Shown here one piece after another: positions 8,710 to 17,098 of a DNA stretch of 64,000 nucleotides (its first letter is position 1; every line of letters starts with the position of its first letter). The position numbers and the translations under genes were made by a program. The DNA lies in the NCBI RefSeq assembly GCF_004362855.1, contig NZ_SNXW01000003.1, forward strand, positions 62,001 to 126,000, given 5' to 3'. Source of the stretch: Aquabacterium commune. GTDB lineage: Bacteria > Pseudomonadota > Gammaproteobacteria > Burkholderiales > Burkholderiaceae_C. The notes beneath the pieces were generated by a model that made no database searches, was not told where the DNA came from, and was given only the letters and a program-made list of their open reading frames with translations.

Positions 8710-9726
8710 ATGAACCGGGCGCGCGGTGGTTTGGTGACGGCTGCGCTGATGCTGGTGGCCGCGCTGGCCCTGGCGGTGTCAGCGGGCGTGTGGTGGTGGC
8801 TCAACCAGCCGCTGCGTCTGAACGCACCCACGGTGGAGTTGTCGGTCGAGGCGGGCAGCACGCCGCGCGATGTGGCACGGGCCTGGGCGGCCGCCGGCGT
8901 CGAGGCGCCTTCCTGGATGCTGTACGAGTGGTTCCGCTGGTCGGGGCAGTCGCGCCAGATCCGCGCCGGCAGCTACGAGCTGGAAACGGGCGCCACACCG
9001 CGCGACCTGCTGCGCATGATGGTGCGGGGCGACGAGCGCCTGACCACGGTCAAGCTCATCGAGGGCTGGACCTTCAAGCGCTTCCGCGCCGAACTGGCGC
9101 AAGCCGATGGCCTCAAACCCCTGACCCAGGGCATGGGCGAGGCCGAGCTGATGGCCCAACTCGGTGCCCCTGGCGTGCCAGCCGAAGGCCAGTTCTTCCC
9201 CGACACCTACGCCTACGCCAAGGGCAGCACCGACCTGGCCGTGCTGCAGCGTGCCCACCGGGCCTTGCGCAAGCAGCTCGATGCCGTCTGGGCCCAGCGG
9301 GCCGCGGGCAGCATGCTGGCCTCGCCGCAGGATGCGCTCGTGCTGGCGTCCATCGTCGAGAAGGAAACCGGCCGCGAGTCCGACCGCCCGATGATCTCGT
9401 CGGTGTTCCACAACCGCTTGCGCATCCGCATGCCCCTGCAGACCGACCCCACCGTCATTTACGGCCTGGGCGACGCCTTCGATGGCAACCTGCGGCGCGT
9501 GCACCTGCAAACCGACACGCCCTTCAACACCTACACCCGCCCCGGCCTGCCGCCCACGCCCATCGCCATGCCAGGCAAGGCCGCCTTGATGGCCGCGGTG
9601 CAGCCGGCCACGTCCAAGGCGCTGTATTTCGTGGCACGCGGCGACGGCAGCAGTGTCTTCAGCGCGACACTGGCTGAGCATAATCGCGCAGTGAACCAGT
9701 ACCAACGCGCCAGAAAGGGTCCATGA
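8710..9726 (+). CDS. mltG: Endolytic murein transglycosylase MltG
   Basis: Inner-membrane lytic transglycosylase that cleaves nascent peptidoglycan strands and is thought to set glycan chain ends. It has 338 residues, normal for the family. A single membrane anchor spans about residues 9-31, after a short positively charged N-terminus, followed by a LysM-like region and the YceG domain. The catalytic Glu lies in [15 protein letters not shown] at about residues 214-228, followed by [18 protein letters not shown]. The ATG at 8710 gives the anchor the usual position; an in-frame ATG at 8599 would overlap the ygfZ promoter region. Its TGA overlaps the tmk ATG (ATGA), so the two are translationally coupled. 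Confidence 0.9.
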   Translation: MNRARGGLVTAALMLVAALALAVSAGVWWWLNQPLRLNAPTVELSVEAGSTPRDVARAWAAAGVEAPSWMLYEWFRWSGQSRQIRAGSYELETGATPRDLLRMMVRGDERLTTVKLIEGWTFKRFRAELAQADGLKPLTQGMGEAELMAQLGAPGVPAEGQFFPDTYAYAKGSTDLAVLQRAHRALRKQLDAVWAQRAAGSMLASPQDALVLASIVEKETGRESDRPMISSVFHNRLRIRMPLQTDPTVIYGLGDAFDGNLRRVHLQTDTPFNTYTRPGLPPTPIAMPGKAALMAAVQPATSKALYFVARGDGSSVFSATLAEHNRAVNQYQRARKGP

Positions 9727-10340
9727 GCACAGGCCGATTCATCTCCTTCGAAGGCATCGACGGGGCGGGCAAAACCACCCACATCGACGCCGTCGAGCAG
9801 GCCTGGCGCGCGGCCGGTCACGAAGTTGTGCGCACGCGCGAACCTGGTGGCACGGCCTTGGCCGAGTCGCTGCGCGAACTCGTGCTGCACCAGCCCATGG
9901 ACGCGCTGACCGAGGCCTTGCTGGTGTTCGCTGCGCGGCGGGACCACGTCCAGCAAGTGATCGCGCCGGCGCTGGCCCGTGGCGCCTGGGTGCTGTGCGA
10001 CCGCTTCACCGACGCCACCTTCGCCTACCAGGGCGCCGGCCGGGGTTTTGATCTGCAGGTGCTGGCGCAGCTGGAAGGCTGGGTGCAGCAAGGCTTGCAG
10101 CCCGAGCTGACCCTGTTGTTCGACCTGCCGCCCGCTGTGGCCGCAGCCCGCCTGCGCGATGCCCGCCAGCCCGACCGCTTCGAGTCCCTGGACGAAGCCT
10201 TCTTCGAGCGCGTGCGCGGCGGCTACCTGGCCCGCCAGGCCGCGGACCCGCAGCGCTTCGCCCTGGTCCAGGCCGACGCCGCACCGCAGGCCGTGGCCGC
10301 GCAGGTGCGGGCCGCTTTACAGTCACGGGGCCTGGCATGA
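9723..10340 (+). CDS. tmk: Thymidylate kinase
   Basis: dTMP kinase of 205 residues (ATP + dTMP to ADP + dTDP), essential for dTTP supply. P-loop [11 protein letters not shown] is at residues 8-18, the DR(F/Y) motif [16 protein letters not shown] is near 97-112, and the LID region follows ([15 protein letters not shown], about 140-154). The ATG overlaps the mltG stop and the TGA overlaps the holB start, so mltG-tmk-holB form an overlapping reading-frame chain. This order is conserved in many proteobacteria. Confidence 0.93.
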   Translation: MSTGRFISFEGIDGAGKTTHIDAVEQAWRAAGHEVVRTREPGGTALAESLRELVLHQPMDALTEALLVFAARRDHVQQVIAPALARGAWVLCDRFTDATFAYQGAGRGFDLQVLAQLEGWVQQGLQPELTLLFDLPPAVAAARLRDARQPDRFESLDEAFFERVRGGYLARQAADPQRFALVQADAAPQAVAAQVRAALQSRGLA

Positions 10341-11479
10341 AGGGGCGCATGCAAGCGGATGAAGGCTGTGCGTCAGAGGCCGCGCCAGACACGCTTTGGC
10401 CCTGGCTGCACGCCCCCTTGGCGCAGGCCTTGCAGCAGTTGCACAGCCATGCGGTGCTCCTGCACGGCCCGCAAGGCGTCGGGCAGTTCGAGTTCTCGTT
10501 GGCGCTCGCGCGCGCCTGGCTGTGCGAGCAGCCCGTTGGCGATGACGCTGGTAGCGCACCCGTTTTGAAGCCCGCTTGCGGCCAATGCGTGTCTTGCAAG
10601 CTGATGAACGCAGGCTCCCACCCTGATTTCCACCTGGTGCTGCCCGAGGCCTTGCAGGGCAGCCTGGGCTTGGGCGGCAGCGAGGGCGGCGCAGACGACG
10701 GTGCCGATGGGGGCAACGACGGCGGCAGCGATAAAAGTGGCGAGAAGGGTGGCAAGTCCCGCAAGCCCAGCCAGGAGATCAAGGTCGATGCCATCCGCGC
10801 GGTCGTGCAATTCTCTCAAAGCACGGCCTCGCGCGGTCGGGCCAAGGTCGTGATGGTCCACCCGGTGGAGCGCATGAACATGGTCGCGGCCAACACCTTG
10901 CTCAAGACGCTGGAAGAGCCGCCCGGTCGGGTGCGCTTCGTGCTGTCGGGTTCGGCCCTGGAGCAGCTGCTGCCCACCGTGCGCAGCCGTTGCCAGGCCT
11001 GGCGCCTGAGCCTGCCCGATGCCGATGTGGCCGCCGACTGGCTGGCGCGGCAGTTGAAGCTGAGCCCGGAAGACGCCCGCGTGCTGCTGGCCGCCGCCGG
11101 TGGCCAGGCCCTCAATGCCCGCGACCGTTTCGCGCAAGGCCTGGACGCCCGCAGCTGGATGAGCCTGCCCCGTGAGCTGCAGCAAGGCCAGGCGGGCACC
11201 CTGTCGCAGTGGCCCTTGCCCTGGATGGTCGAGAGCCTCCAAAAGCTCTGCCACGACCTCGCCCGCACGGCCGTGGGCGCCCAGCCACGCTATTTCCCGG
11301 CCGATTGCCTGCCCCCGCCGCCCGAGATGTCGCGCCTGCAGCAATGGTCGCAGGAACTGTCTCGCCTGGCCCGGCATGCCGACCACCCCTGGAACCTGCC
11401 CCTGAAGGTCGAGACCCTGGTGCTGCAGGCTCGGGCTGTCATGCGCGTCAAAGCGGTGCGGGGAAGCCCTCAGGCCTGA
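10337..11479 (+). CDS. holB: DNA polymerase III delta' subunit
   Basis: Clamp-loader subunit of 380 residues. The P-loop-like stretch [12 protein letters not shown] (about residues 37-48) has Gln where ATP-binding subunits have Lys, matching the known absence of ATP hydrolysis by delta'. A zinc module is formed by the Cys of AWLCEQ and by ACGQCVSC at about 59-88. The conserved SRC motif (TVRSRCQAW) is near residue 217. Between the zinc module and the KVDAIR segment there is a Gly/Asp/Ser-rich insert of about 35 residues (about 113-150), which is unusual. The gene lies between tmk and pilZ, as in Pseudomonas and many betaproteobacteria. Confidence 0.9.
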   Translation: MKGRMQADEGCASEAAPDTLWPWLHAPLAQALQQLHSHAVLLHGPQGVGQFEFSLALARAWLCEQPVGDDAGSAPVLKPACGQCVSCKLMNAGSHPDFHLVLPEALQGSLGLGGSEGGADDGADGGNDGGSDKSGEKGGKSRKPSQEIKVDAIRAVVQFSQSTASRGRAKVVMVHPVERMNMVAANTLLKTLEEPPGRVRFVLSGSALEQLLPTVRSRCQAWRLSLPDADVAADWLARQLKLSPEDARVLLAAAGGQALNARDRFAQGLDARSWMSLPRELQQGQAGTLSQWPLPWMVESLQKLCHDLARTAVGAQPRYFPADCLPPPPEMSRLQQWSQELSRLARHADHPWNLPLKVETLVLQARAVMRVKAVRGSPQA

Positions 11480-11570
11480 GCCCGCACAAGCTGTGTCAGA
11501 AGGTAAAGCCAGCCGTGTCCCGGGCGGATTTCACGAGTGAGCTTTCAGGCACGGCGCTACACTTCAGCCG

Positions 11571-12029
11571 ATGAGCGAGTTTCATACCACCGCCATGCCC
11601 TCGGCGTTCGTGCCCATGATCGGCAAGGCCTCCAGCAGCACCGGCGCCGGCCTGGCAGCGGGTGGTGTTGCGCCCACCACGGGTGCGATGGCCCGCCCCA
11701 GCGTCATCCAGCTGGTGTTCCGCGAAAAGGGCGCGCTTTACGCCGCCTACATGCCGGCCTTCACCGACGGCGGTTTGTTCGTGCCCACCACGCGCGACTA
11801 CACCCTGGGCGACGACATCTACCTGCTGCTGTCCCTGCCCGAAGATCCCCAGCGCTACCCCGTGGCCGGCAAGATCGCCTGGATCACCCCTGCCAACGCC
11901 TCCGGCGGCCGCACCCAGGGCGTCGGCGTGCGCTTCCCGGCAGACGACAAAACCCGCCTGCTGCGCGTCAAGATCGAACAGATCCTGGGCACCAACATCT
12001 CGTCGAGCAAGCCGACCCAGACCATCTGA
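11571..12029 (+). CDS. pilZ: PilZ, type IV pilus biogenesis protein
   Basis: PilZ-domain protein of 152 residues. The PilZ core starts near residue 42 (VIQLVFREKGALYAAY), continues through TDGGLFVPT, and ends with QGVGVRFPADD. The c-di-GMP-binding RxxxR motif is absent, as in the canonical PilZ of Pseudomonas aeruginosa, which does not bind c-di-GMP and acts with pilus assembly factors such as PilB and FimX. The N-terminal 40 residues are Ala/Thr/Ser/Gly rich and likely disordered. Its position downstream of tmk-holB and upstream of tatD is the conserved pilZ context. The 91 bases before it hold no clear terminator. Confidence 0.85.
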   Translation: MSEFHTTAMPSAFVPMIGKASSSTGAGLAAGGVAPTTGAMARPSVIQLVFREKGALYAAYMPAFTDGGLFVPTTRDYTLGDDIYLLLSLPEDPQRYPVAGKIAWITPANASGGRTQGVGVRFPADDKTRLLRVKIEQILGTNISSSKPTQTI

Positions 12030-12077
12030 GGCATGATCGCAGGTTGCGCATCTGGCGCATCACACCTGCTTTGCATC

Positions 12078-12863
12078 ATGTTCGTTGACTCGCACTGCCA
12101 CCTCAACTTCCCCGATTACGCCCAGACCCTGGACCAAGTCCGTGCCGACATGGCCGAGGCCCGCGTTGATCGGGCGCTGTGCATCAGCACCACCCTGGAA
12201 GAGTTTCCGCAAGTGCAGGCCCTGGCCGCGCGCTTCGACAATTTCTGGGCCACGGTGGGCGTCCATCCCGACAACGAGGGCGTGCAAGAGCCCACGCTCC
12301 AAGACCTGGTCGAGCGCAGCCGCCTGCCGCGCGTGGTCGGCATCGGCGAGACAGGGCTCGACTACTACCGCCTGGGCGAGCGCACCGTGGCCGACATGGC
12401 CTGGCAGCGCGAGCGCTTCCGCGTGCACATCCGCGCCGCGCGCCAGACCGGCCTGCCATTGGTGATCCACACCCGCGAAGCCAGCGCCGACACCCTGGCC
12501 ATCCTGCGCGAAGAGGGCGAGGGCCAGGTGCGTGGTGTCTTCCACTGCTTCACCGAAAGCGAGGCCGTGGCCCGTGCCGCCCTGGACCTGGGCTTCTACA
12601 TTTCGTTCTCCGGCATCCTGACCTTCAAGAACGCCGTCGAGCTGCGCGAGGTGGCCAGCTTCGTGCCGCTCAAGCGCTGCCTGATCGAGACCGACAGCCC
12701 CTACCTGGCGCCCACACCGCACCGCGGCAAGACCAACTCCCCGGCCTATGTGGCCTTGGTGGCCCGCCAGCTCGCCGCCATCAAAGGCTGTGACGAAGCC
12801 GAAGTGGGGCGCGTCACCAGCGAGAATTTCGAGGATTTGTTCTCGTTGGTGCGCCGCAGCTGA
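12078..12863 (+). CDS. tatD: TatD family hydrolase (deoxyribonuclease)
   Basis: Metal-dependent hydrolase of 261 residues in the TatD/YcfH/YjjV group, which act as 3'-5' exonucleases or D-aminoacyl-DNA processing enzymes. Metal ligands are visible in order: FVDSHCHLNF at residues 2-11, GIGETGLDYY near 93-102, VIHTREAS near 128-135, VFHCFTES near 153-160 and ETDSPYLAP near 207-215. It starts 48 bases after pilZ. The ATG at 12078 is used because the TIM-barrel family begins at this motif; the open frame extends 15 codons upstream without family similarity. Confidence 0.88.
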   Translation: MFVDSHCHLNFPDYAQTLDQVRADMAEARVDRALCISTTLEEFPQVQALAARFDNFWATVGVHPDNEGVQEPTLQDLVERSRLPRVVGIGETGLDYYRLGERTVADMAWQRERFRVHIRAARQTGLPLVIHTREASADTLAILREEGEGQVRGVFHCFTESEAVARAALDLGFYISFSGILTFKNAVELREVASFVPLKRCLIETDSPYLAPTPHRGKTNSPAYVALVARQLAAIKGCDEAEVGRVTSENFEDLFSLVRRS

Positions 12864-12890
12864 GGGTTTGGCCACGCTGTTTGCCTGACG

Positions 12891-12915
12891 GCCTGTCAGA
12901 CAATTTCTGACAGGC
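12891..12915. repeat. Perfect 10-bp inverted repeat after tatD
   Basis: GCCTGTCAGA and TCTGACAGGC separated by five bases (CAATT), 28 bases after the tatD stop and about 90 bases before the small gene at 13005. It has no T run, so it may be a terminator hairpin or an operator for the small gene. Confidence 0.55.
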
Positions 12916-13004
12916 GGTATGGTTGTTGGGTGACTACCACCAACCGCCTCTGATCCCTACAGTGAGTCCCATCGCAACGGACATATTTCACGCAGAGGCA
13001 CCCC

Positions 13005-13220
13005 ATGCAAAAGCAAAGCTTGTACGCCAACCCCTTCGCCCTGATGATGGACCCCCAGGCTGTGTTGGAGGCCATGGAGCGTTCGGAGCGCCTGAACCGC
13101 CTGCAAAGCCGCGTGTGCCGTCCGCTGGACAAGCCGCTGATCCCGATGGTGGGCTCGGACGATCAGGAGATCGACGCCAGCGACATCGAGTTGCCGGAAG
13201 AAAGCGTCTCGGCCCAGTGA
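13005..13220 (+). CDS. Small conserved-looking hypothetical protein (71 aa)
   Basis: Protein of 71 residues with no recognised domain. It begins MQKQSLYANPFALMMDPQ and continues with a charged helix (EAMERSERLNRLQSR) and RPLDKPLIPM, then an acidic tail rich in Asp, Glu and Ser. No signal peptide or membrane segment is seen. The reading frame looks real: codon use matches its neighbours, AGAGG lies about seven bases before the ATG, and it is a stand-alone gene between two hairpins. I have the impression of similar short proteins in other Burkholderiales but cannot verify it. Function unknown. Confidence 0.6.
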   Translation: MQKQSLYANPFALMMDPQAVLEAMERSERLNRLQSRVCRPLDKPLIPMVGSDDQEIDASDIELPEESVSAQ

Positions 13221-13230
13221 GCCAGACAGC

Positions 13231-13248
13231 GCGTCGGACGCCCGACGC
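13231..13248. terminator. Hairpin between convergent genes
   Basis: Arms GCGTCGG and CCGACGC with a four-base loop. It lies in the 37-base gap between the small + strand gene and the end of the ABC permease on the - strand, so it could terminate both. There is no T run. Confidence 0.45.
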
Positions 13249-13257
13249 AGGCGCGGC

Positions 13258-14127
13258 TCACAGCGCCTGAGGCCAGCGTGCCTCCAGATGTCGCCCCAGG
13301 CGCGCCAGCGCCAGGCACATGAGGGCATAGACCAGCCCCACGAACAGGTAGGCCTCGAAGTAGAAGGCCCGCCAGACCGGGTCCCCGCTCAGGCTGAGCG
13401 AGAGGCCGCCGGTCAGCTCGTGCAGGCCGATCACCATCACCAGCGAGCTGTCCTTGAGCAGCCCGATGGCATGGCTGGTCAGCGCCGGCAACACGGCCCT
13501 CAGGGCCTGTGGCAGCACGATGCGACCTTGTGTCGCCCACCACCCCAAGCCCAGCGTGTGAGCGGCTTCGCTCTGCTCTTTCGGCACCGTCTGCAGGCCG
13601 CCTCTGACGATTTCCGCAAGATAGACCGCCGAAAACACGCTGAGCACGGCCGTGGCCCGCCACAACAGCGCGGGGGCTTCGCCCTGTGGCCACAGCAGCG
13701 GCAGCAAGAACGCCGCCATGAAGAGCAGGGTGACCACTGGCACGCCGCGCACGCCTTCGATGAAGGCCACGGCCGGCCAGTGCAGCCAGCGCATGCGCGA
13801 ACGACGCGCCAGCGCCAGGCCGATGGCCAGCGGCCAGGACAGCAGCCAGCTCAGGCCGAACAGCATCAGCGTCAAGGGCAGGCCGGCGGGCTGCCAGGGC
13901 TGACCGGGTGCCGACTCGATGACCCGCCCGAGCAGCCACTGCGGCCCTTTTTCGGCCACCACGCCCCAGCATGCGCCCTGGTGCTGCAAGGCCTGGCAGG
14001 CGACGGCATCGGCGCGGAACTCGGCCCGCCAGACGGCCCAGCCCAACGCTTGCCACAGCAGCCATGCGACCACGCACAGCCCCAAGCCGCTGGAGACGGC
14101 TTTCACCACACGTGCGGCGGACGTCAA
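13258..14127 (-). CDS. Polar amino acid ABC transporter permease (AapM-like)
   Basis: Inner-membrane permease of 289 residues of the HisM/AapM family with several membrane helices. The family's EAA-type loop is visible as QSEAAHTLGLGWWATQGRIV followed by LPQALRAVLP at about residues 183-212, where the missing ATPase would dock. A TTG start at 14127 is chosen: it overlaps the TGA of the preceding permease, and GGAGG lies six bases upstream. Downstream GTG codons are alternatives. It is the last gene of the binding protein-permease-permease set. The partner ATPase (AapP type), often next in such operons, is absent here. Confidence 0.8.
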   Translation of the reverse strand: MTSAARVVKAVSSGLGLCVVAWLLWQALGWAVWRAEFRADAVACQALQHQGACWGVVAEKGPQWLLGRVIESAPGQPWQPAGLPLTLMLFGLSWLLSWPLAIGLALARRSRMRWLHWPAVAFIEGVRGVPVVTLLFMAAFLLPLLWPQGEAPALLWRATAVLSVFSAVYLAEIVRGGLQTVPKEQSEAAHTLGLGWWATQGRIVLPQALRAVLPALTSHAIGLLKDSSLVMVIGLHELTGGLSLSLSGDPVWRAFYFEAYLFVGLVYALMCLALARLGRHLEARWPQAL

Positions 14128-14987
14128 GCCTGACCTCCCTGCGCAGCCTGTCGTGCGTTGAAGGCGTTCATGGCGGCCGACGTCAGCAGCGACATCGCCA
14201 GGTACAGGGCCATCATCACCGCCACGCACTCCACCGCACGCCCGGTCTGGTTGAGCGTGGTGTTGCCCACCGAGACGAGGTCCGGGTAGCCCACCGCCAC
14301 GGCCAGGGACGAGTTCTTCACCAGGTTGAGGTACTGGTTGGTGGTGGCCGGCAAGATGGTGCGCAGCGCCTGCGGCAACAGCACCCGGCGGATGACTTGC
14401 CAGCGCGTGGCGCCCAGGGTCTCGGCGGCTTCGAGCAGGCTGGCCGACACGGCCTCGATGCCGCTGCGGAACACCTCGGCCAGGAAGGCACCGGTATAGA
14501 CGCTCAGTGCGAGCATGACGGCCAGGAACTCGGGCGTGACCGCACCACCGCCCTGGACGTTGAAAGCTTCCTGCACCGGCCAGGACCACGCCCATCCCCC
14601 ATCGGCCATGGCGGGCCAGGGAAAGGCCAGGCCGCCCTTGCTCAGCCACACGCCCGGCAGCAGGGAAAGCGCCGCGTTGGCGTCCGGCAGCCATTCCACC
14701 AGCAGCAGGTACCAGATCAGCAGTTGCAGCAGCAGGGGCACGAGGCGCACCGTGTCCACGACGACGCTGCTCAGCAAGCGCCAACTGCGCGAAGACGAGC
14801 CACGGCCCAGCGCCAGCAAGAGCCCCAGCACGGTGGCCAGCAGCAGGGCGGGCAGGCTCACGCGCAGGGTGTTGCCCAGGCCGACCATCAAGGCACGCCA
14901 CACGGGCTGCGTGGCCTCGAAGGCGAACAGCCCGGTTTCGCCGATGTCAAAGCCCGCGGGCTGGAGGAGGAAGTCCCAGGTGGACAC
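14124..14987 (-). CDS. Polar amino acid ABC transporter permease (AapQ-like)
   Basis: Inner-membrane permease of 287 residues. The N-terminal LLQPAGFDIGET region is typical of AapQ proteins, followed by the first helix VGLGNTLRVSLPALLLATVL. The coupling loop reads LLEAAETLGATRWQVIRRVLLPQALR at about residues 184-209; the conserved Gly of the EAA loop is present. The start is GTG at 14987, since the N-terminal segment is needed for the family match and the frame is closed upstream. It lies 23 bases after the binding-protein gene and overlaps the next permease by four bases. With the binding protein it would import a general amino acid. Confidence 0.82.
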   Translation of the reverse strand: MSTWDFLLQPAGFDIGETGLFAFEATQPVWRALMVGLGNTLRVSLPALLLATVLGLLLALGRGSSSRSWRLLSSVVVDTVRLVPLLLQLLIWYLLLVEWLPDANAALSLLPGVWLSKGGLAFPWPAMADGGWAWSWPVQEAFNVQGGGAVTPEFLAVMLALSVYTGAFLAEVFRSGIEAVSASLLEAAETLGATRWQVIRRVLLPQALRTILPATTNQYLNLVKNSSLAVAVGYPDLVSVGNTTLNQTGRAVECVAVMMALYLAMSLLTSAAMNAFNARQAAQGGQA

Positions 14988-15010
14988 GTTGGCGGGGGCT
15001 TGCAGTGGGC

Positions 15011-16081
15011 TCAGCGCACCGGCGGCGCGAAGACCAGGCCGCCCTGGTTCCAGGGTCGGTTGACGCCGCGTGGCAGCTTGAGCGGCGACTGCGCACCGAC
15101 GTTGCGCTCGAAGATTTCACCGTAATGGCCCACCGCCTTGATCGCGCGCAGCGACCAGGCCTTGTCCAGACCCAGCAGCTTGCCCATGTCTTCGCCCGTG
15201 CCCAGCAGGCGCTGGATGGCCGGGTCGTCGGAGGGCTTGGCTGCGGCGGCCTGGGCCTGGGTGATGCCCAGCTCTTCGGCTTCCTGCAGCGCGAACACCG
15301 TCCATTTGACGATGGCGAACCACTCGTCGTCGCCACGGCGCACCACGGGGCCCAGCGGCTCTTTGGAGATGAGGTCGGGCAGCACGGCATAGTCGGCGGG
15401 GTTGGGGGACTCCTTGCTGCGGATGCTGGCCAGCGCCGACGCGTCGGCCGAGTAGGCCTGGCAACGGCCGGCGAACAAAGCCTTGAAGCCGGCCTCGTAG
15501 GTGTCGAACACGATGGGCTTGATGGCCAGCTTGTGGGCGCGGGAGAAGTCCGCGAGGTTCTTCTCGGTGGTGGTGCCCGACTGCACGCACACCTGGGCGC
15601 CCTTGAGCTGGTTCGCGCGCGTGACCTTGAGCTTGGTGGGCACGAGGAAGCCCTGGCCGTCGATGTAGGTGATGGCGGTGAAGTGGAAGCCCAGCGAGGC
15701 GTCGCGCGTCAGCGTCCAGGAGGTGTTGCGCGAGAGCACGTCGATCTGGCCCGACTGCAGCGCCGCGAAGCGCTGTTGCGCATTCAGCGGCACGAAGTGG
15801 ACCTTGTCGCCATCGCCCAGCACGGCGGCGGCCACGGCGCGGCAGATGTCCACGTCCAGGCCCGTCCAGCGGCCTTTGGCATCGGGTGCAGAAAAGCCTG
15901 CCACGCCGGTGCTGACGCCGCAGTTGATTTGGCCGCGCTGGCGGATGCCATCGAGCGTCTTGCCGGCATGGGCCTGATCGGCTGCGCTCAACGCCAGTGC
16001 AGCAAGGATCCACACAGGCAGGATCGCGCGCCAGGCATGCAGGGGGCGGAGCAGACGCAACAGGTGGGGCAGGATGGGCAT
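15011..16081 (-). CDS. Amino acid ABC transporter periplasmic binding protein (AapJ-like)
   Basis: Solute-binding protein of 356 residues, family 3. A signal peptide covers about residues 1-39, with a hydrophobic stretch (WILAALALSAA) and a likely cleavage after AHA. The mature part starts with KTLDGIRQRGQINCGVSTG, typical of AapJ and related general L-amino-acid binders. Inner motifs include WTGLDVDICRAVAAAVLG and the DVLSRNTSWT segment that marks this subfamily. The ATG at 16081 is chosen over the frame's earlier alternative start because it gives a standard signal peptide. The gap to the upstream PrmC-like gene is 81 bases without a convincing terminator, so read-through from that cluster is possible. 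Confidence 0.85.
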   Translation of the reverse strand: MPILPHLLRLLRPLHAWRAILPVWILAALALSAADQAHAGKTLDGIRQRGQINCGVSTGVAGFSAPDAKGRWTGLDVDICRAVAAAVLGDGDKVHFVPLNAQQRFAALQSGQIDVLSRNTSWTLTRDASLGFHFTAITYIDGQGFLVPTKLKVTRANQLKGAQVCVQSGTTTEKNLADFSRAHKLAIKPIVFDTYEAGFKALFAGRCQAYSADASALASIRSKESPNPADYAVLPDLISKEPLGPVVRRGDDEWFAIVKWTVFALQEAEELGITQAQAAAAKPSDDPAIQRLLGTGEDMGKLLGLDKAWSLRAIKAVGHYGEIFERNVGAQSPLKLPRGVNRPWNQGGLVFAPPVR

Positions 16082-16162
16082 GGCGCAGGTCACGGGGTTG
16101 GCGGCAGGGGCTGTGGGGCCCCAGCGGGCCACGCGCCGCCATTGTGGGTCAAAGCGCGTGGT

Positions 16163-17098
16163 TCACAGGCGCTGTGCCAGCAAAGACCGCACCTGGCCGT
16201 GGTCGTCGAGCACCGTTTGTGGCGCGCCGAACTGGCCCGTGCGCGCCAGCCACTGTTGCACCGCCGGGCCCTGGCCCAGGCCGACTTCCAGCCCCAGCCA
16301 GCCGCCCGAGCGCAGGAAACGGGGCGCGTCCTTCATCAGCCTTTGCAGGATGCGGATGCCGAAAGGGCCGCCGTCAAACGCCAGGCTGGGCTCGTGCTGG
16401 ACGATCTCGGCGGGCATGCTGTCGAGCTTGCCGCTGGAGATGTAGGGCGGGTTGCACAACAGCAGGTCGGTGTGACCGAGGAAGTCGGCAGCATCGCCAT
16501 GGACGGCGTTGGCCTCGCCGGCGTCAAAAGGCGCGAGCAGGTCGCCGCAGCGCCATTGCACGCGCTCGCTCAGGCCCAGGTGGCGGGCGTTGGCCTCGGC
16601 CAGGGCCACGGCCTCGGGCGAGAGGTCCGCACCCCAGACGCGCGCCGTGGGCACGCCCTGGGCCATGGCCAGGGCCAGGTTGCCCGAGCCCGTGCACACG
16701 TCGATGACGCGGGGTGAGGCCATCTCGCGCAGGTGCGCCAGGGCGGCGCGGGCCAGCAGCTCGGTCTCGCGGCGGGGGATCAGGGCTTGCGGTCCGGCGA
16801 GCATTTCCAGCCCCATGAAGGCCTGCCGGCCGCTCAGGTGCGCCAGGGGGATGCCCGCCAGGCGCTGGGCGATGAGCGCACCGAGTTGGGCGTCCTGCGC
16901 GGCGTCCAGCGTGGGCAGGGCCTCATTGGCCAGGTGGCCGGCCGCGTCTGCTGACATCGGCTTTCCAGCGGCCAGGCACCACAGCGCGCGCAAGGTGGCT
17001 TCCGGCGTCTCTTCGGGCTTGTCGGGCAGGGTCTGCATGGCCGATCGCAACACGGCCAGGCGTTCGGCGAAGCCTTCTGTGCGCATGCCTGCGCTCAT
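16163..17098 (-). CDS. PrmC/HemK-like N-methyltransferase
   Basis: SAM-dependent methyltransferase of 311 residues. The PrmC layout is present: an N-terminal helical domain, [14 protein letters not shown] (PrmC usually has PRPETE) near residue 110, the SAM loop [16 protein letters not shown] near 130-145, and the catalytic NPPY motif ([12 protein letters not shown]) near 215-226. [10 protein letters not shown] follows, as in release-factor methylases. NPPY enzymes methylate planar amide or base nitrogens. True prmC normally sits next to prfA. Here the ATG overlaps the stop of the NAD-synthase-like gene within an amidotransferase cluster. So this is either a displaced prmC or, I think at least as likely, a pathway N-methyltransferase. 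Confidence 0.72.
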   Translation of the reverse strand: MSAGMRTEGFAERLAVLRSAMQTLPDKPEETPEATLRALWCLAAGKPMSADAAGHLANEALPTLDAAQDAQLGALIAQRLAGIPLAHLSGRQAFMGLEMLAGPQALIPRRETELLARAALAHLREMASPRVIDVCTGSGNLALAMAQGVPTARVWGADLSPEAVALAEANARHLGLSERVQWRCGDLLAPFDAGEANAVHGDAADFLGHTDLLLCNPPYISSGKLDSMPAEIVQHEPSLAFDGGPFGIRILQRLMKDAPRFLRSGGWLGLEVGLGQGPAVQQWLARTGQFGAPQTVLDDHGQVRSLLAQRL

